From: an uncultured Ruminococcus sp. | Lineage (GTDB): Bacteria; Bacillota; Clostridia; Oscillospirales; CAG-272 | NCBI GenBank assembly: GCA_902783905.1 | Contig: CACZSP010000268.1 | Span: 1 to 11,443, forward strand | Direction: 5' to 3' | Length of the DNA stretch: 11,443 nucleotides | Part shown: one piece after another, positions 1 to 6,757 of the stretch | Position numbering within the stretch: the first letter of the stretch is position 1 | Layout of the letters: every line of letters begins with the position of its first letter | The notes under the pieces: generated by a model | What the model was told of the DNA's origin: nothing | Seen by the model: the letters and a program-made list of their open reading frames with translations, nothing else | Database searches by the model: none | Position numbers and translations under genes: made by a program

Positions 1-82
1 CGTCGCCGAGCAGGGCGAGCGTGAACACAGGGTACGACGCTTCGGTCACGCGTTCTCTGATTTTTTCCATAAGTTCGCTCAT
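1..82 (-). CDS. N-terminus of an unidentified protein (partial, runs off the window)
   Basis: Only the first 27 codons are visible, beginning MSELMEKIRERVTEASYPVF and then TLALLGD. The ATG at 82-80 is preceded by an AAGAAAGG purine tract a few bases upstream (about 89-96), which supports this start. The peptide looks like an amphipathic helix (MEKIRERVTEAS) followed by a short hydrophobic stretch. That is too little to assign a family, and I do not recognise it. It lies 98 bp downstream of the DUF4340 gene on the same strand, with a hairpin between them, so it may be a separate transcription unit or receive read-through from the gld-like operon. Confidence 0.6.
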   Translation of the reverse strand, partial: MSELMEKIRERVTEASYPVFTLALLGD

Positions 83-126
83 GATAAAGCCTTTCTTGAG
101 TCAGGGATGTTTAAAAATATTGAAGA

Positions 127-171
127 GGCTGCTTAGTCGCCTGAATCATTAATCCAAGTTTCTAAACAGCC
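127..171 (-). terminator. Terminator-like hairpin after the gld-like operon
   Basis: On the minus strand, GGCTGTTTAG (171-162) can pair with CTAAGCAGCC (136-127) over 10 bp with a single G-U wobble, around a 25-nt loop. A short T-rich run (ATATTTTT) follows about 7 bases later. It lies 10 bases past the stop of the DUF4340 gene. The large loop and the displaced U-tract make it a weak intrinsic terminator. It could also act as an attenuator or mRNA 3'-end stabiliser ahead of the gene starting at 82. Confidence 0.4.
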
Positions 172-180
172 CCCAAAAAA

Positions 181-2379
181 TCAGTATTTTGAAGTGGGAT
201 CGACGGCTTCACCCGCCATGACGCGCTCGGCGTCGGCGATGATCTTGTCGGTAAATGAGCGGAGGACGCAGAATTCACCGCTTCCGCCGTTGACCGTCAG
301 CATCGAGCGGCGCTCGGAATAGGCGTAGTAGCGGAACACGTATTCGGGGAAGCCCGAGAAGGTAGTCTTTACCGTGATCTTGACCTGGCAGTTCTTGTCG
401 GGTTCGTCGGTATAAGCCTTGATCTGCTCGTCGGTGAGTCCGAAGATGCCGTCGTGGACGTCGCCTTCGATCGAGGCGTAAAGCAGCGACTGGTAGAACT
501 TGCGGAAGATCGACATGGCGATCCGCGAGTATTCGGTCGTCTTTCCGGATGGATCGGTCACGAGGATGGTGTCCGAGTTGACGGCGACTTTCGTTCCGTC
601 GGCTCCCGGAATGTTCCCGACCAGCACCACGACGTCATCGCCGAGAGAGTTCCGCGACATCTTGGCGCCCTTTATCGTCGCCTTGTTGCCGGAGGAATCG
701 ACGGCGGTCACCTTGTCCTTGGTTATCGTCCAGGTAAAGCCGCTGGTGTCGGTTATCGAATAGCTGGCGAAACCGTTGAAGGAACGGCCCTTCGAGTCCT
801 CTCCGGTCATAAACATCTTGTCGGAGGAGATCGTGGTATTCTCCTTCGCCTTGTCGGAATAGGTCGGGTTGGACATCGAGTCGGACTGCGAGTTGTCGAA
901 ACGGAAGGTATACGTGTCGGTCGCCGTTTCGACGGTGATTTCCTTCGTCCAGGCGATGTTCATATCGAAGTAGCTCGAATCGACCCAGTCGATAAGCTGA
1001 TAATCAAGGAAGAGCATCTGGGACGCGTCCACCTCGACGATTATGTCGTAAAGCGCGGACGTCAGATAGTAGGTTCCGTCAGGCGTCATTTCGCTGACGA
1101 GGATTATCTGCTCGAGATCCAGCTTGTTCGACGAATCTCCTCCGTCGAATATGTACCGGATGACGCACATCGGGTCGTCAAGGCCGTATTCTTTCAGCGT
1201 ATCGTCGTCTATTCCGAGCTTCACCGTCCTTTTCGGAGCCAGCTGGTAGAGAGACTGAAGCGCCGCGTCGGTGTTGTTCGAGTTGGCGATATAGTTTTCG
1301 GGCCAGATCAGCTGGTAGGCGCGGGAATGATAGAAGGTCCCGAAACGCTCGTCCATATCCCAGAAGGAGAAGCAGACTCTCGGGCGGGCGACGTAGTTCT
1401 CGTCGGCGTCCGCTTTGTCAAGCTCGTCGCCGTCGATGATCGTGAATTCCCTGACGTTGAAGTAGTCGTTCATCTGCATCGGATAGCAGACGACGGGGCT
1501 GACGAAGGACTCGATCGGAAGATCGAGGACGTTCTGTATCGAGGGGATCGGATGAGTGGGGTCGTACATCGACAGTATGTTGCTGTCCACCGAGTACGCC
1601 ATGATGTAGACGGCGTCACGCTGCGTATACTTCACGTAGTATCCCGATCCGTCCGGGACCTCGTCGCCGACGTAGACGGTGTACGAGTTGCCCGAGGTGT
1701 CGGTAAGACGGTACCAGATCGGTTTGTAATCGTATTCCTCGCCGTCCTCGTTGACCCTTTTTTCGGGAGCCAGGCCGTATTCGGTGTATTTCCCGTCTGC
1801 GTCCTTTATCGGGTCTTCGATCTTCATCGTCGTCAGGGTGTATCCGCAGCAGACGGCGAAAGAGGAGAAAACGGTGGGATAATACTGGACGCCCTCGTAT
1901 CCCTTGATCTGGAACTTGTCCTCCGAATCGCGATAGAAGACGTAGTTGCCGTAGTTGTTGCTTATCTCGATCGACTGCATATTGTCCTGCGAGGTGTGAT
2001 TGTACATCAGCAGGCGCATCGAGGTGCCGAGGGATTCGCCCTCCTCGGTGTCGACGAGAGCCACGACCTTGTAGTCTCCCGTGTCCTTGTCAATTTCAAG
2101 AAGAGTGCTCGCTTTTGCAGTGACGTAGTATCCGTCCTTCGTCACGTCCATGACTTTTCCGCTTCTGTCCGTCAGGACGTACTGTCCTCCGACCGGTCTG
2201 ATCTCGTATTTTTCTCCGTCCACGTCGGTGTAAACGTTTTTGCTTACGTAAAGTACGTATACGAGAACCGAGCCGAGGATCAGCAGCAGGGCAAGCACGA
2301 CGGATATTACAAGAGCCGTTTTCTGGGCGCCGATCAGCGAGCGCCGGCGCAGGCCGTGTTTCTGTTTACTGTTTCCCAT
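181..2379 (-). CDS. DUF4340-type membrane-anchored protein of a gld-like ABC operon
   Basis: This 732-residue protein is last in the four-gene ABC operon. It has a basic cytoplasmic N-terminus (KQKHGLRRRS), one strong membrane helix at about residues 21-45, and a very long hydrophilic remainder that should lie outside the membrane. The remainder is rich in short beta-type segments and Tyr/Asp/Ser. The assignment to the DUF4340 family rests on this architecture and on its position after a GldG-like gene, where such proteins are commonly found; its molecular role is unknown. The repeated 'GKV/GKY...Y' strand patterns near residues 54-90 and 600-630 resemble the tandem strand units of this family, but I cannot align them. 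The start ATG has only a weak upstream AGG, and the 12-bp gap to the previous stop suggests translational coupling. Inferred role: extracytoplasmic partner of the transporter. Confidence 0.75.
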   Translation of the reverse strand: MGNSKQKHGLRRRSLIGAQKTALVISVVLALLLILGSVLVYVLYVSKNVYTDVDGEKYEIRPVGGQYVLTDRSGKVMDVTKDGYYVTAKASTLLEIDKDTGDYKVVALVDTEEGESLGTSMRLLMYNHTSQDNMQSIEISNNYGNYVFYRDSEDKFQIKGYEGVQYYPTVFSSFAVCCGYTLTTMKIEDPIKDADGKYTEYGLAPEKRVNEDGEEYDYKPIWYRLTDTSGNSYTVYVGDEVPDGSGYYVKYTQRDAVYIMAYSVDSNILSMYDPTHPIPSIQNVLDLPIESFVSPVVCYPMQMNDYFNVREFTIIDGDELDKADADENYVARPRVCFSFWDMDERFGTFYHSRAYQLIWPENYIANSNNTDAALQSLYQLAPKRTVKLGIDDDTLKEYGLDDPMCVIRYIFDGGDSSNKLDLEQIILVSEMTPDGTYYLTSALYDIIVEVDASQMLFLDYQLIDWVDSSYFDMNIAWTKEITVETATDTYTFRFDNSQSDSMSNPTYSDKAKENTTISSDKMFMTGEDSKGRSFNGFASYSITDTSGFTWTITKDKVTAVDSSGNKATIKGAKMSRNSLGDDVVVLVGNIPGADGTKVAVNSDTILVTDPSGKTTEYSRIAMSIFRKFYQSLLYASIEGDVHDGIFGLTDEQIKAYTDEPDKNCQVKITVKTTFSGFPEYVFRYYAYSERRSMLTVNGGSGEFCVLRSFTDKIIADAERVMAGEAVDPTSKY

Positions 2380-2391
2380 TTTGCCTGACCG

Positions 2392-3996
2392 TCAGACGCG
2401 TCTGTACTTTCTCTTCAGGAGTATTACGGCGCCGGTGACCGTCGTTGCGACGGCGGGGAAGGCAATGAGTATCACCGAGGCGACGGTAATCTGGTGTGTC
2501 GTTATGTTTTCTATGTCGGTCTTCGCGAAGGGCTTGTGATTGAGATCGACTATGACAAGCTCCTTGCTCATGGCGCGCATGGCTCCGAGCATCACGTCGT
2601 CGTTGCCGTAGGTGTTCGACTGGAGAAGGGCGTTGGAGAGGAATTCGGTCGATCCGCAGGCAAGCAGATAGGAGTAATCGGCAGTGTCGTTGCTCGCCAT
2701 TCTGCTTTCGCTTGTTATCGTCATGAGGTGGAATGGCTCGAGCGCCGTCGCCTCTCTCACCGTGATCCCCTCGCAGATCTCCTTTGCGGAGGGATATGAA
2801 TTGAAGACGTCGTAGATCGCGCGGGAAACACCGTTCGAGTAGTAGGAGTAATAGGTATAGTTCTTGGTGGCGTCATCCTGATTCTGGTAGACCGTCTTGG
2901 AGTATCCGGCGGCGTCCTCGTAGGAGATGCCCATAGCGTTGGGGAAGATCACCTTGGGCGGGAAGGTGGTGCGCATATCCGAGTGGATCGAAGCTCCGAG
3001 GCCGTCGCCGGAATAGGCGCCCACGATCTTCAATCCGTTCTCGCTTATCGAGTTTTCCGTATCCCGGACGAAGCAGCCGTTGGTGACGCCGAGTTTGTTG
3101 GTGTATCTGTCGAACTTGACGCCCCACTCCTCGAGATATTCCTCGAGGTGCGGAAGGACGCGGGTCGTCGGATTCATGAAGACCATCATCGAATTGGTCC
3201 CGTCGAGGAACTGATCGATCTTCTTGATCTCGGATATCTCCGAAACGCCGTCGGCCGTCAGGAAGTCGTCCTGCGGATCGTATACCAGCAGCAGCCGGCA
3301 GTCCTCCGGGATCTCTTCGGTCGTCAGATTGATGAACTGGAGCTTGTATCCGCTGTCGCTGATGAGCGAGAGCAAAGCGCCGGCGTTGTTCTGATCGGTC
3401 TCGGTCACGAAGGGCTCGCCGTGGTTGTAGGTAACGCAGCATATAGGTGATTCGGCGCGGGTGACCGCGAGGATCGCCGAGCAGAGCCTCTTTTCGCCAT
3501 TGTACGACCAGGGAGTCGTATCGGTGGCTTCGTTGAAGACGAACATCGCGCGAAGGGCGAATACTCTGAACTCGGTGCCCGACGCCACGATGATGCTGGT
3601 CGAATAGATGTTCGATTTAGACATCGTCTTGTACTGCTGTACGGCGGTGGGATTTTTCCAGATGTTGACTGTCCTCACCTTTACGTGACTGTTGCTTTTG
3701 GCAAGTCCCTGCGCCGTCTTGTATACGTACCCGTGAAGGGTGTTCTGCATGATGTTGTCTTCATCGTCGCAGAAAATGATATCCACGTCTCTCTCGATAG
3801 ACTCGATCGCCTTTACGGCCGCGTCCGAAAGGGTGTAAAGCTTCTGGCTGGTCAGGTCGGTGTAAAGCTGAAGCTTTGTCGAGAGCATCGTGAAGAGGAA
3901 GTTTACTATCAGTACCGCGATTATGACGACGACCGTCACTATGACCGCCGTGCTGCCGTATACCGCGCGCCTGGATGAAGTGTTTCCGTTTTTCAT
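2392..3996 (-). CDS. GldG-like ABC transporter auxiliary protein
   Basis: This 534-residue protein resembles GldG and the ABC_transp_aux family. It has an N-terminal membrane helix at about 13-38, then a family-typical segment (YTDLTSQKLYTLSDAAVKAI, residues 45-64). A large extracytoplasmic domain follows, and a second membrane helix sits near the C-terminus (about 502-526) before a basic tail (LLKRKYRRV). In Bacteroidetes, GldG works with GldF and GldA as an ABC complex needed for gliding; in Firmicutes the cargo is not known. The domain has stretches typical of a Rossmann-like fold (RLLLVYDPQDDFLT and SMMVFMNPTTR), matching the family picture of a sugar- or ligand-binding-like fold, although no catalytic motif is evident. 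A GGGAGG site (4005-4010) lies directly upstream of the ATG, and the gene starts 14 bp after the permease stop. Confidence 0.85.
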   Translation of the reverse strand: MKNGNTSSRRAVYGSTAVIVTVVVIIAVLIVNFLFTMLSTKLQLYTDLTSQKLYTLSDAAVKAIESIERDVDIIFCDDEDNIMQNTLHGYVYKTAQGLAKSNSHVKVRTVNIWKNPTAVQQYKTMSKSNIYSTSIIVASGTEFRVFALRAMFVFNEATDTTPWSYNGEKRLCSAILAVTRAESPICCVTYNHGEPFVTETDQNNAGALLSLISDSGYKLQFINLTTEEIPEDCRLLLVYDPQDDFLTADGVSEISEIKKIDQFLDGTNSMMVFMNPTTRVLPHLEEYLEEWGVKFDRYTNKLGVTNGCFVRDTENSISENGLKIVGAYSGDGLGASIHSDMRTTFPPKVIFPNAMGISYEDAAGYSKTVYQNQDDATKNYTYYSYYSNGVSRAIYDVFNSYPSAKEICEGITVREATALEPFHLMTITSESRMASNDTADYSYLLACGSTEFLSNALLQSNTYGNDDVMLGAMRAMSKELVIVDLNHKPFAKTDIENITTHQITVASVILIAFPAVATTVTGAVILLKRKYRRV

Positions 3997-4010
3997 TTCT
4001 TCTTCCTCCC

Positions 4011-4787
4011 TTATTTCTTCCAGCGGCGGAATTCATACACGCGGATCGTAAGGAACACGAATATGAACGTCAGCGAGAAGTAGTAGAGCAGGCTCGACCA
4101 GTCGAGGAGGCCGCGCTGGAAATTGGAGAATCTCGAAAGTACGGAGAACCAGTCGAGGACTGACCGCGCGACGAAGTCGCCGATAAGACGGGTGCCCTTT
4201 TCGTCGCTTCCGGCTCCGGTCACCAGATTGATAATAACCATAAGAACCAGCGCGGCTATCGTCACGATCGCCGCCGACAGCTGGTTTTCGGTAAGGGAGG
4301 AAACGAATATCCCTATCGCGATGAACGCTCCTCCTATCAGGAGTATGCCGAGGACGGATCCGATTATCTCGGTAGTAACGGGACCTATATGGGTCAGCGA
4401 ATCCTCGTTGAGCGCCGCCTCTTCTTTTCCGAGTATGTAAAGCGGAATGAGGTTCACGAGAGAAACGAGAAGGGAGGCCGCAAAGAGCGAGAAGGCCGCC
4501 AGGTATTTGCCGAGCACCATCGAGGTGATGGAGACCGGCGCCGTCAGCAGCATCTGCTCGGTGCGCATCTTCTTTTCCTCCGCGAAGGTGCGCATGGTCA
4601 GCAGAGGAATGATGATGATCATCGCGATGATCAGGAAATAGAAGTACGACGCGGTGCTGTACGTTTTGGCCCTCAGCGTCATATAGCAGCAAAGCCCCGC
4701 CGAAAGGGTGAGGAATATGCCGACGTATACGAATCCCACCGGGTTGATGAAGTAGGACCGCATTTCCTTTTTGTAGATTGCTAGCAT
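4011..4787 (-). CDS. GldF-like ABC-2 type permease
   Basis: This is a 258-residue integral membrane protein. Six hydrophobic segments are visible, at about 17-38, 47-66, 95-119, 139-163, 169-190 and 232-251. The segment RTFAEEKKMRTEQMLLTAPV (66-85), between helices 2 and 3, is the hallmark coupling region of GldF/ABC-2 permeases. The start is set at MLAIYKKEMRS because a GGAGG site (4799-4803) lies 11 bases upstream. A longer open frame reaches to 4910 but would overlap the ATPase gene by about 100 bp and add an Arg/Pro-rich, non-homologous-looking leader. The short basic N-terminal helix (IYKKEMRSYFINP) is typical of the family. The protein should form the membrane channel with the ATPase encoded just upstream, probably as a dimer. 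Confidence 0.88.
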   Translation of the reverse strand: MLAIYKKEMRSYFINPVGFVYVGIFLTLSAGLCCYMTLRAKTYSTASYFYFLIIAMIIIIPLLTMRTFAEEKKMRTEQMLLTAPVSITSMVLGKYLAAFSLFAASLLVSLVNLIPLYILGKEEAALNEDSLTHIGPVTTEIIGSVLGILLIGGAFIAIGIFVSSLTENQLSAAIVTIAALVLMVIINLVTGAGSDEKGTRLIGDFVARSVLDWFSVLSRFSNFQRGLLDWSSLLYYFSLTFIFVFLTIRVYEFRRWKK

Positions 4788-4798
4788 TTTTTCTTGTT

Positions 4799-4803
4799 CC
4801 TCC
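4799..4803 (-). promoter_or_regulatory. Ribosome binding site that fixes the permease start
   Basis: A GGAGG on the minus strand lies 11 bases before the ATG at 4787 and within the 19-bp gap after the ATPase stop. It favours this internal start over the longer frame that begins at 4910. Confidence 0.75.
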
Positions 4804-4806
4804 GGA

Positions 4807-6045
4807 TCAGTTCTGCCCGTCTGCCGCGCTTCCGTTTCCGGCGGCGCCGACGTTATCCGGGCCCGCGGAAGCGGCAGCGCGTTTTTCCGACTCTTCCGCC
4901 GCCTCGGCAATGGTATCCCCGGCTATCTTGTGATCTTCGTAATATTTTTCTCCCGGCTGTTCGTCCGCCGGCTCGGCATCGAATTTTCCGGCTTCCTCGG
5001 CCGTGCGCTGGACGATGTCTTCGGCAATCAGCTCCTCGTCGCGGCTGCGACGGGCGTCGACAGAGCGTTTCTTTTCTTTTTTCTGCGGAAGCTTCTTTGC
5101 CGTCGACCGGTCGGTCTGGTCGACCACGGCGATGAAGATGTCCTCGATACTCATTCCGAGGGCTTCCAGTCCGATCATCGGCCACTGTTTTTCGGCAAGC
5201 TTGTAGAAGAGCTTCTTTCTGATGTCGGTGCCCGGCTCGCTTTCGATCATATAGGTGTACGCGTCGCCGTCGCGCTCCGCCAGCACCTCGGCGTATGTCA
5301 GACCGGGAACGTCGTTCCTCAGCATCGAAAGAACGTCTCTCTGCGGACCGCTGATCTTCACGTTGAAGCGGCGGGTGTTCTGAACGATACGGGAGATGTT
5401 TTCCGTCTTTTCGTCGGCGACGAGCTTTCCGCGGTTGATTATGAGGATCCTGTCGCAGACCGCCTGGACCTCCTGAAGGATGTGAGTCGAAAGGATGACG
5501 GTGTGTTCCTTGCCGAGAGTCCTTATCAGGTTGCGTATTTCGATTATCTGCTTGGGGTCGAGACCTATCGTCGGCTCGTCGAATATTATGACCGGCGGAT
5601 TGCCGACCAGCGCCTGGGCGATGCCGACGCGCTGCTTGTATCCCTTCGACAGATATTTGATCTGCTTGTTGCGGAAATCGGTGATCTTGACGACTCTGCA
5701 GATATTGTCGAGATGCTTCTCCCGGTCCATCGTGCAGCCCTTGAGATCGTATGCGAAGTTAAGGTATTCGCGGACCGTCATATCGGGGTAGAGAGGAGGC
5801 TGTTCGGGAAGATAGCCGATCATTTTCTTGGCGTTGAGCGGGTCGTCCAGTATGTCGGCGCCTCCGACGGTAACCGTTCCCGGAGTCGCCGAGAGGAAGC
5901 CGGTGATGATGTTCATCGTCGTGCTTTTGCCGGCTCCGTTCGGACCGAGAAAGCCCACGACCTCTCCCTTTTCAATCCTGAAGCTAATGTCGTCTACCGC
6001 GCAGAAGCTTCCGTAGTTTTTCACGAGATGTGAGACCTGGATCAT
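4807..6045 (-). CDS. GldA-like ABC transporter ATPase with long charged C-terminal tail
   Basis: This 412-residue cytoplasmic ATPase is first in the gld-like operon and should energise the GldF/GldG-type membrane partners. The motifs are complete: Walker A GPNGAGKST (34-42), Q-loop Gln82 in YLPEQPPLY, signature LSKGYKQR (132-139), Walker B VIIFDE (152-157), D-loop GLD (161-163) and H-loop His188 in STH. LSKGY in place of LSGGQ is usual for this subfamily. A regulatory domain at about 225-310 matches the C-terminal domain common in ABC-2 ATPases. Family members normally end near residue 310. Here about 100 extra residues follow: first Lys/Arg-rich (KKLPQKKEKKRS), then Glu/Ala-rich, ending in Gly/Ala/Asn. 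The tail is predicted disordered and has no recognised motif. An AAAGGA site (6057-6062) precedes the ATG. Confidence 0.9.
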   Translation of the reverse strand: MIQVSHLVKNYGSFCAVDDISFRIEKGEVVGFLGPNGAGKSTTMNIITGFLSATPGTVTVGGADILDDPLNAKKMIGYLPEQPPLYPDMTVREYLNFAYDLKGCTMDREKHLDNICRVVKITDFRNKQIKYLSKGYKQRVGIAQALVGNPPVIIFDEPTIGLDPKQIIEIRNLIRTLGKEHTVILSTHILQEVQAVCDRILIINRGKLVADEKTENISRIVQNTRRFNVKISGPQRDVLSMLRNDVPGLTYAEVLAERDGDAYTYMIESEPGTDIRKKLFYKLAEKQWPMIGLEALGMSIEDIFIAVVDQTDRSTAKKLPQKKEKKRSVDARRSRDEELIAEDIVQRTAEEAGKFDAEPADEQPGEKYYEDHKIAGDTIAEAAEESEKRAAASAGPDNVGAAGNGSAADGQN

Positions 6046-6101
6046 TTATTGCGGATTCCTTTCCAGAGGATTAGAGTGGTTTTTACACTTATAGATAATA
6101 T

Positions 6102-6110
6102 ATTTTATCA
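6102..6110 (-). promoter_or_regulatory. Candidate extended -10 promoter for the gld-like operon
   Basis: On the minus strand the sequence reads TGATAAAAT, an extended -10 element (TGn then TAAAAT), in an AT-rich stretch (6080-6140). It would start transcripts near 6095, about 50 bases before the ATPase ATG. No convincing -35 is present; the nearest candidate (TTCATA, 6128-6133) has a 20-bp spacer. An extended -10 can work without one. Overlapping alternatives (TATTAT at 6095-6100) cannot be excluded. Confidence 0.35.
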
Positions 6111-6183
6111 CAAATATATGGCGGTTTTATGAATAAGATATGTTTTTTGAAGGATTTTCCGGTCTCCGGGCATCTTTTTTTGC

Positions 6184-6212
6184 TTGACAAGCGGTTTTTG
6201 CGATGATATAAT
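6184..6212 (+). promoter_or_regulatory. Consensus sigma-70/SigA promoter for the marR-exporter operon
   Basis: The -35 box TTGACA (6184-6189) and the -10 box TATAAT (6207-6212) both match the consensus exactly and are separated by exactly 17 bp. The bases TGA just before the -10 add an extended -10 element. The expected start point is about 6219. Such a strong promoter normally needs repression, and a palindrome sits immediately downstream. Confidence 0.9.
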
Positions 6213-6219
6213 AATAATA

Positions 6220-6235
6220 CGTTGCGGACGCAACG
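6220..6235 (+). promoter_or_regulatory. Palindromic operator, probably bound by the adjacent MarR repressor
   Basis: CGTTGCG-GA-CGCAACG is a perfect 7-bp inverted repeat with a 2-bp centre. ATAAT (6214-6218) and ATTAT (6236-6240) flank it and extend the symmetry with one extra base on the left. It begins at the predicted transcription start, so a bound dimer would block RNA polymerase. MarR-family dimers typically bind palindromes of this size close to their own promoter. The link to the MarR gene at 6287 is inferred from position. Confidence 0.75.
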
Positions 6236-6286
6236 ATTATCCGGCGGCGGCCGTTCCGCCCCGCCCGTTCAAGACGGAGGTTTTAC

Positions 6287-6757
6287 ATGCCTTCTTTCAT
6301 GCGGCTGATGAACGTGATCACCAGATGCGGCGCTATCTACCGCGCCGAGCGTCTGGGAGACGCCGGCCTCGGCGAGAGCCATCACAGCTTTATTATTATG
6401 CTTTGCAGGCATCCCGGAATATCTCAGGAATGTCTGTCGCGGAAGCTGTTTCTGAACAAAAGCAACGTCACGCGCGCGCTGGCGCAGCTGGAAAACGCGG
6501 GATACGTGACCCGCGTCCCGTCGGAAGAGGACAGACGGGTCATGCTGGTATTCCCGACCGAAAAGGCGTACGGGATCCTTCCTCTCGTGCGTGAAACGCT
6601 GAAAAGCTGGCGGGATTATCTGACCGAGGAGCTGTCCGACGGGGAAAAAGCGGCGCTTGATTCGATACTGCCGAAGCTTGCCTCCCGCGCCGCGGAATAC
6701 GCAAAGATTTCAGAAGAGGCGTACAGCGACCCCGAAGGCGAGGGGGGAGGAGTATGA
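6287..6757 (+). CDS. MarR-family transcriptional regulator
   Basis: This 156-residue winged-helix protein is likely the repressor of its own operon. N-terminal and C-terminal helices (about 1-25 and 98-145) would form the dimer interface. The DNA-binding part spans about 45-94: helix-turn-helix ISQECLSRKLFLNKSNVTRA, then LAQLENAGYVTR and the wing with the family pattern EEDRRVMLVFPTEKA (80-94), equivalent to D-x-R-x-x-x-x-x-L-T. The ATG follows GGAGG (6276-6280) by 6 bases. The stop codon overlaps the ATG of the first exporter gene (ATGA, 6754-6757), so the two are translationally coupled. MarR proteins usually release DNA on binding small phenolic or drug-like ligands or on oxidation. Cys14 and Cys40 are present, but a redox role cannot be claimed. 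Confidence 0.92.
   Translation: MPSFMRLMNVITRCGAIYRAERLGDAGLGESHHSFIIMLCRHPGISQECLSRKLFLNKSNVTRALAQLENAGYVTRVPSEEDRRVMLVFPTEKAYGILPLVRETLKSWRDYLTEELSDGEKAALDSILPKLASRAAEYAKISEEAYSDPEGEGGGV

Noticed and set aside
454..2388. A 644-codon open frame on the plus strand
   Set aside because: It is antisense to the DUF4340 gene and is Arg/Val/Asp-rich in the way expected from reverse-reading GC-rich codons. It has no family resemblance, and the minus-strand gene has a membrane helix and operon context.
4788..4910. N-terminal extension of the permease to an upstream ATG
   Set aside because: It would overlap the ATPase gene by about 100 bp, adds an Arg/Pro-rich leader, and ignores the GGAGG placed upstream of the ATG at 4787.
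6159..6181. CCGG-tct-CCGG hairpin followed by seven T on the plus strand, resembling a small terminator
   Set aside because: The stem is only 4 bp and no plus-strand gene ends upstream of it. The T-run merges with the spacer before the marR promoter.
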